Shown in pieces: positions 15,205-18,141 of a DNA stretch of 18,141 nt. The notes below the pieces were generated by a model. It had not been told where the DNA came from. It did no database searches and saw only the letters and a program-made list of their open reading frames with translations. Every line of letters begins with the position of its first letter. Position 1 is the first letter of the stretch. The position numbers and the translations under genes were made by a program. This DNA comes from Pseudomonadota bacterium (GTDB taxonomy: Bacteria > Desulfobacterota > BSN033 > G020346125): assembly GCA_030673585.1 (NCBI GenBank), contig DAOVIU010000001.1, positions 1-18,141 on the forward strand, given 5' to 3'.

Positions 15205-15609
15205 ATGATAAAAGGGAGACTTGTGATTCAGGGCCTCGGCTTGGCTATTGTGGCCATGCTTGTTCCGCTCGTTGCGGCCGAGGAAGTCCCCAGAATGACA
15301 AAGGATGAGCTCAAGACAATACTCGACGATCACAATGTGGTCATCTTGGATGTGCGGGCTGGCAGGGATTGGAACGGGAGCGAAATGAAAATGAAAGGCT
15401 CAATCCGCGAGAATCCAAAACGTTTCGAATCCTGGGCGCATAAATATTCTAAAGACAATACCATCGTGCTCTATTGTGCCTGAGCCAATGAGGGTACAAG
15501 TGCCAGGATGGCACGAAAATTCATGGACAAGGGATATACCAGGGTCTACGCCCTCAAAGGAGGCTGGCGCGAATGGTTCGATGGAGGTTATCCCACTGAA
15601 CCCAAGTGA
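15205..15609 (+). CDS. Exported single-domain rhodanese, selenoprotein with Sec93 at the catalytic position
   Basis: Reading UGA at 15481-15483 as selenocysteine gives a 134-residue protein. Residues 1-25 form a signal peptide (basic start, hydrophobic LAIVAMLVPLV, VAA before EE), so it should act outside the membrane. The rhodanese fold follows: VVILDVRAGRDW at 45-56, IVLYCA at 87-92, Sec93, ANEGTSARMARKF from 94, and VYALKGGWREWF near the end. In relatives the loop is often YCACPNE..TSA, and the catalytic cysteine is the residue five before the threonine. That is exactly the UGA here, so Sec would be the sulfur-transfer nucleophile; Cys91 is two residues earlier. The frame continues in uninterrupted family sequence for 41 codons and a SECIS-like hairpin follows the UGA. 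A plain stop would leave a dead fragment without an active site. The gene lies 75 bases after DUF523-DUF1722. Confidence 0.88.
15485..15526 (+). promoter_or_regulatory. Bacterial-type SECIS element
   Basis: Immediately after the UGA, GTGCC (15500-15504) and GGCAC (15510-15514) pair perfectly around the loop AGGAT, which has G as its second and third bases, as the SelB-binding loop requires. The loop begins 21 bases after the UGA, within the range for bacterial SECIS elements. A lower helix can form between CCAATGA (15485-15491, one bulged A) and TCATGG (15521-15526), with an internal loop between the two. The hairpin lies inside the coding sequence, as in bacteria. Confidence 0.85.
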
Positions 15610-15722
15610 TTAGACGGGTCACTTCTCGCGCTTTCGGAGGTGATGGTGAACCCAACCCGCTCATGGGCCTTGGGGTATGGATTGGGGTGTGTTTCGGCGC
15701 AGCGTTTATTGGATCCATCTAA
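15606..15722 (+). CDS. Possible 38-residue membrane microprotein
   Basis: A GTG at 15606 overlaps the rhodanese stop (GTGA) and opens a 38-codon frame ending at TAA 15720-15722. The C-terminal half, NPLMGLGVWIGVCFGAAF and a short tail, looks like a single glycine-rich membrane helix ahead of the PPOX-like gene. There is no good ribosome site for the GTG, though stop-start overlap can replace one. A different frame nearby (from 15642, behind GGAGGTG) gives a 31-32-residue peptide whose TGA overlaps the next ATG. Only one, if either, is likely real. Neither was recognised. Confidence 0.35.
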   Translation: MIRRVTSRAFGGDGEPNPLMGLGVWIGVCFGAAFIGSI

Positions 15723-15737
15723 GCAAGGGGGAGAGAG

Positions 15738-16113
15738 ATGAACTGGAAGGATTACTTTGAGAAGACATCGGGAAAGGGCCTTTTGGCCACCGCGGGCCGC
15801 ACCGGTGAGGTCGATATCGCCATATACTCCCGGCCCCACGTAATGGAGGACGGCACGTTGGCATTCGGAATGACCGACCGACTCACCCATGCCAATCTCG
15901 GGGAGAATCCCTACGCCGTTTACGCATTCAACGAGAAGGGTTATAAAGGGGGTGCGCCTGTACCTGGAAAAGGTGAGGGAGGAGACGGAGGGTTCCCTTC
16001 TCGAGGAAATTCGCAAACGTGCAGCCGAGGTAGTGTGCCCGGGAACCGGTGATGCGATTAAATATGTGGTGTATTTCCGTCCAACGAAAAATCTCCCGTT
16101 GGTGGGAACATGA
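15738..16113 (+). pseudogene. Pyridoxamine 5'-phosphate oxidase-like protein, frameshifted
   Basis: The first 71 codons read as a small FMN-binding split-barrel protein: WKDYFEKTSGKGLLATAGR, VDIAIYSRPHVMEDG, LAFGMTDRLTHANLGENPYA, then FNEKGYKG. At the G run 15948-15952 the frame breaks. Removing one G gives VRLYLEKVREETEGSLLEEI and continues through CPGTGDAIKYVVYF to TGA at 16113, 124 residues in total and the usual family length. Left uncorrected, the reading runs into 33 unrelated residues. Relatives bind flavin and serve as small reductases or flavin carriers in anaerobes, with no fixed substrate. The start is good (AGGGGGAG before the ATG). A single-base homopolymer error in the assembly is as likely as a true mutation. 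Confidence 0.85.
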
Positions 16114-16135
16114 TCCCACGAACACGCCATCACGG

Positions 16136-16783
16136 GTGACGAGCTTGGAAGAACGGGTTAAACAAGAAAAGGAATCGATCCAAAACCTTGTGCTTGATGC
16201 CCAGCTTTGGAAAACCCTCGGTGCTCTTTCCCCCGAGAATGTCTGTCGGCGATCCCTCACTTCCCATGATTCCCATTTGCAATGTTACCACGTCCAGGTC
16301 CTCAATGAGTCCTACCAGGTTTTCCCTCGTGAAATGGCCGTCCATAGGGCCGATGATAGAGAGGGGTCCTTGAGCATTGAGCTTCAGCTCTTAATCCTTC
16401 AATACCTTATCCGGGCAAAGGAACTCCCTACTGTCGGAAAATGGGTAACGGAAAAGGAGTTGAAAAATGGCGAGATGTTTTACCGGGGGGTTCATTCGCT
16501 GGGGACGTTCAAAAACCCGCTGGAGGAGAAATTTGGCCTTCGCCCCGAGGATTTCCTGAAGGCGGGGCTTTCATTAGAGGGGATCAAGGTCGATTACGGT
16601 GATGTAGGCTTGAAGTTTCAAGCCCTTCCTCGCATTCCGGTTCTCTTCATCTTATGGGCGGCTGATAACGAATTTCCCGCCAGGGTAAATATCCTCTTCG
16701 ACCCTACCATTGAGCATCACCTTGCCCTGGATACCATCTGGGGTCTCGTGAGGGTGATCACCTTCAAGCTTCTCGAATTCTAA
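16136..16783 (+). CDS. DUF3786 family protein
   Basis: This cytoplasmic protein of about 215 residues has the DUF3786 layout: an N-terminal region with LDAQLWKTLGALSPENVCRR, a middle with QYLIRAKELPTVGKWVTEKE and GEMFYRG, and a strongly conserved C-terminus with LPRIPVLFILWAADNEFPAR followed by INILFD-like DPTIEHHLALDTIWGL. The family is found in anaerobic bacteria and methanogens, often near corrinoid or Fe-S proteins; its function is unknown to me. The start is uncertain. The frame is open from an ATG at 16049 that overlaps the previous gene, while the GTG at 16136, 22 bases after that gene's stop, gives the expected length but has no clear ribosome site. It ends 41 bases before the convergent adenine deaminase remnant. 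Confidence 0.82.
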   Translation: MTSLEERVKQEKESIQNLVLDAQLWKTLGALSPENVCRRSLTSHDSHLQCYHVQVLNESYQVFPREMAVHRADDREGSLSIELQLLILQYLIRAKELPTVGKWVTEKELKNGEMFYRGVHSLGTFKNPLEEKFGLRPEDFLKAGLSLEGIKVDYGDVGLKFQALPRIPVLFILWAADNEFPARVNILFDPTIEHHLALDTIWGLVRVITFKLLEF

Positions 16784-16824
16784 CGGCGAAATTCCATAGC
16801 CTAACTATTACTTCATCAAGGCGC

Positions 16825-17931
16825 TCAACAGTGGCGTGCTCCGGGGGGACAAAAGATCACCCTTCCCCTCTTGACATCGTAAACCCCGGAAAGGGTGATC
16901 CTCACCTCGACAATTGAGGTGAAGGAAAGAAACCCTATCGTCCATATGGGGTCTTCTAGAGGACGACCAAATTCCCTGAAAACGCTTTTCAGCTTTTCGA
17001 CCTCACGTGCTAACTCCCTTATGGGCAATGAGGACATGATCCCACCGATGGGAAGGGGAAATTCATGTACTATCCTTCCCCGATTGACCAAGACGATACC
17101 CCCCTTTATGCGGATAACACGGTCCAAAGCGATGGCCATATCGCGGTCATTCCCCCCGATCACCATGAGGTTGTGGGTCTCATGGGCGATGCTTGAGGCG
17201 ATCCCCCCGATCTTCGCCCCGAAACCCGATAGGAAACCACAACCCCTCCGCTTACCATCCCTTTGGATCAGGATAATCTTCAGGATGTCCCTCGATGAAT
17301 CAGCCTCAATGACCCCATCCTTCACTGGCAGCTCGGCATTTCTCTTCTCGGTTACCGTTTTGTCCACGATGTGGATCGCGGGAATCCGAACCTTGCCTTC
17401 CCTTCGGGATTTGACTCGGAACAGGGATTCATCGATCTTTCCCAATTTGAATGGGCGATCACCCAGGCCCACTGAGGGAAGGGGCGATGGATCGATAACG
17501 AGCCTCCCTTCTCTGGCCACGACCCTCCCCCTCTCCATGACGAGCCTCGGGGTGGGCCTCCTTAAATCCTCCACGATGGATAGATCCGCATAACGGGATG
17601 GCGCTATCCCGCCTATGTCCCAATCCAGCCCGAAATAGGTTGCCGGGTTAAGGGTGGCCATTCGAATGGCCTCTATGGGTTCGATTCCGTATTTGATGGC
17701 CTCGGCAACGAGGTAATCCATGTATCCGCGGCTCACGAGATCATCCGCGAAAATCCCGTCGGTGGTGAGCATGACCCGATTCGACCCAATCCCCTTATAT
17801 TCCCTCAAGGCTTTTGACAGGGGGTTGAGGTCGCTGCGGATTGATCCGTGCCGGAGCATCACGTACAGGCCCAACCTCACCCTGTTGATCAGATCCTCCG
17901 GACCGAATAAGACCGGAATTGGGGCGAATTT
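16825..17931 (-). pseudogene. ade: Adenine deaminase, C-terminal two thirds only
   Basis: Family sequence begins near FGPEDLINRVRLGLYVMLRH, just after 17910, and runs to the stop at 16825, about 360 residues. It includes the rest of the amidohydrolase barrel (TTDGIFADDL, then GIEPIEAIRMATLNPATYFG, GGIAPSRYADLSIVEDL) and the adenine deaminase C-terminal domain (KDGVIEADSSRDILKIILI, GFGAKIGGIASSIAHETHNL, LPIGGIMSSLP, DVKRGRVIF). Full enzymes are about 570-600 residues and begin with the metal-binding H-x-H of the barrel. All of that is absent, so this copy cannot be active. A GTG at 17880 could start a 351-residue product. Upstream, the same DNA belongs in another frame to a GAF-domain protein. 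This is a deletion junction or a misassembly. Confidence 0.85.
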
Positions 17932-18141
17932 TCAATTCCTCTTTGACATTTTCCTCATACCGGGTTACATATCCTTCCTCTTCTTCGTCGTACAGGAGAA
18001 TGGCAATTCTCTCGATGTGCAACGTCTCCGAAATAAACCTCCCCGTTGTCCCGAGTACATCTTTCAGTTCGATTAGCTCGATCAGCGCCCGACTGAATTC
18101 CATGAACTTCCTTCGATAGTGGTGCCTCTCCGCGTAAAAAA
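17795..18141 (-). pseudogene. GAF-domain signalling protein, interior fragment cut by window edge and by the junction
   Basis: The frame is open from the right edge (the upstream part lies outside the window) down to a stop at 17795. Residues near the edge (YAERHHYRRKFMEFSRALIE) look like the helical linker that joins sensor domains in histidine kinases or diguanylate cyclases. They are followed by GAF-like sequence: LKDVLGTTGRFISETLHIER, IAILLYDEEEEGYV and ENVKEELKIRPNSGLI. After about 17910 the translation becomes proline- and glutamine-rich and no longer GAF-like, because it reads the adenine deaminase DNA in the wrong frame. The output domain is not visible. Confidence 0.7.

Noticed and set aside
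15481..15483. UGA as an ordinary nonsense mutation making the rhodanese a pseudogene
   Set aside because: It falls exactly on the catalytic cysteine, the frame downstream is intact to a normal stop, and a SECIS-like hairpin follows at the right distance; chance would rarely give all three.
16895..17593. 232-codon plus-strand open frame
   Set aside because: It is antisense to adenine deaminase sequence that matches its family throughout; the opposite frame is rich in Ser, Pro and Arg as expected of a shadow.
1..18141. CRISPR array, insertion sequence, phage genes or rRNA
   Set aside because: No regularly spaced repeats, transposase or integrase motifs, phage proteins or rRNA-like stretches were seen on either strand.

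Overview
The window looks like a chromosomal segment of an uncultured, strictly anaerobic, selenocysteine-using bacterium. GC content is moderate, about 50% by eye. The gene content (a fused flavin/iron-sulfur oxidase, radical SAM, rubrerythrin-like protein, DUF169, DUF364, DUF2284, DUF3786, DUF523-DUF1722) is typical of Desulfobacterota, Chloroflexota and similar anaerobes. The bacterial-type SECIS geometry argues against an archaeon. The phylum is inference; no rRNA or tRNA gene is present.

Left half (1-10616), all on the minus strand, in transcription order from right to left: a DUF2284 metal-binding protein; a SAM methyltransferase tightly followed by an ArsP_2-type heavy-metal exporter; a small Cys-rich protein; an MBL-fold hydrolase; a radical SAM protein; two tandem DUF364 (putative heavy-metal chelation) proteins; a DUF169 protein; a GcvH-type lipoyl carrier; and a large fused FAD oxidase/Fe-S/CCG-domain protein cut by the left edge. 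Much of this set points to metal handling and low-potential redox chemistry.

Middle (10617-13077): a 350-base stretch with only doubtful small ORFs, then a plus-strand pirin that looks more AT-rich than its surroundings, then a 3' remnant of a class II photolyase on the minus strand whose N-terminal half is absent.

Right part (13078-16783), plus strand: a stress and sulfur/selenium cluster. It holds Bcp-type peroxiredoxin, a rubrerythrin-like diiron protein, a DUF523 (TudS-like)-DUF1722 fusion, an exported single-domain rhodanese, a pyridoxamine-phosphate-oxidase-like protein broken by one extra G, and a DUF3786 protein. The rhodanese is the main discovery. Its reading frame is interrupted by UGA exactly at the catalytic cysteine position, the frame continues into normal rhodanese sequence, and a well-formed bacterial SECIS hairpin follows the UGA. 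It is best read as a selenoprotein with Sec as the sulfur-transfer nucleophile.

Right edge (16825-18141), minus strand: the C-terminal two thirds of an adenine deaminase abuts, out of frame, the start of a GAF-domain signalling protein. Both are truncated at a shared junction near 17905-17925, which is a rearrangement or an assembly chimera.
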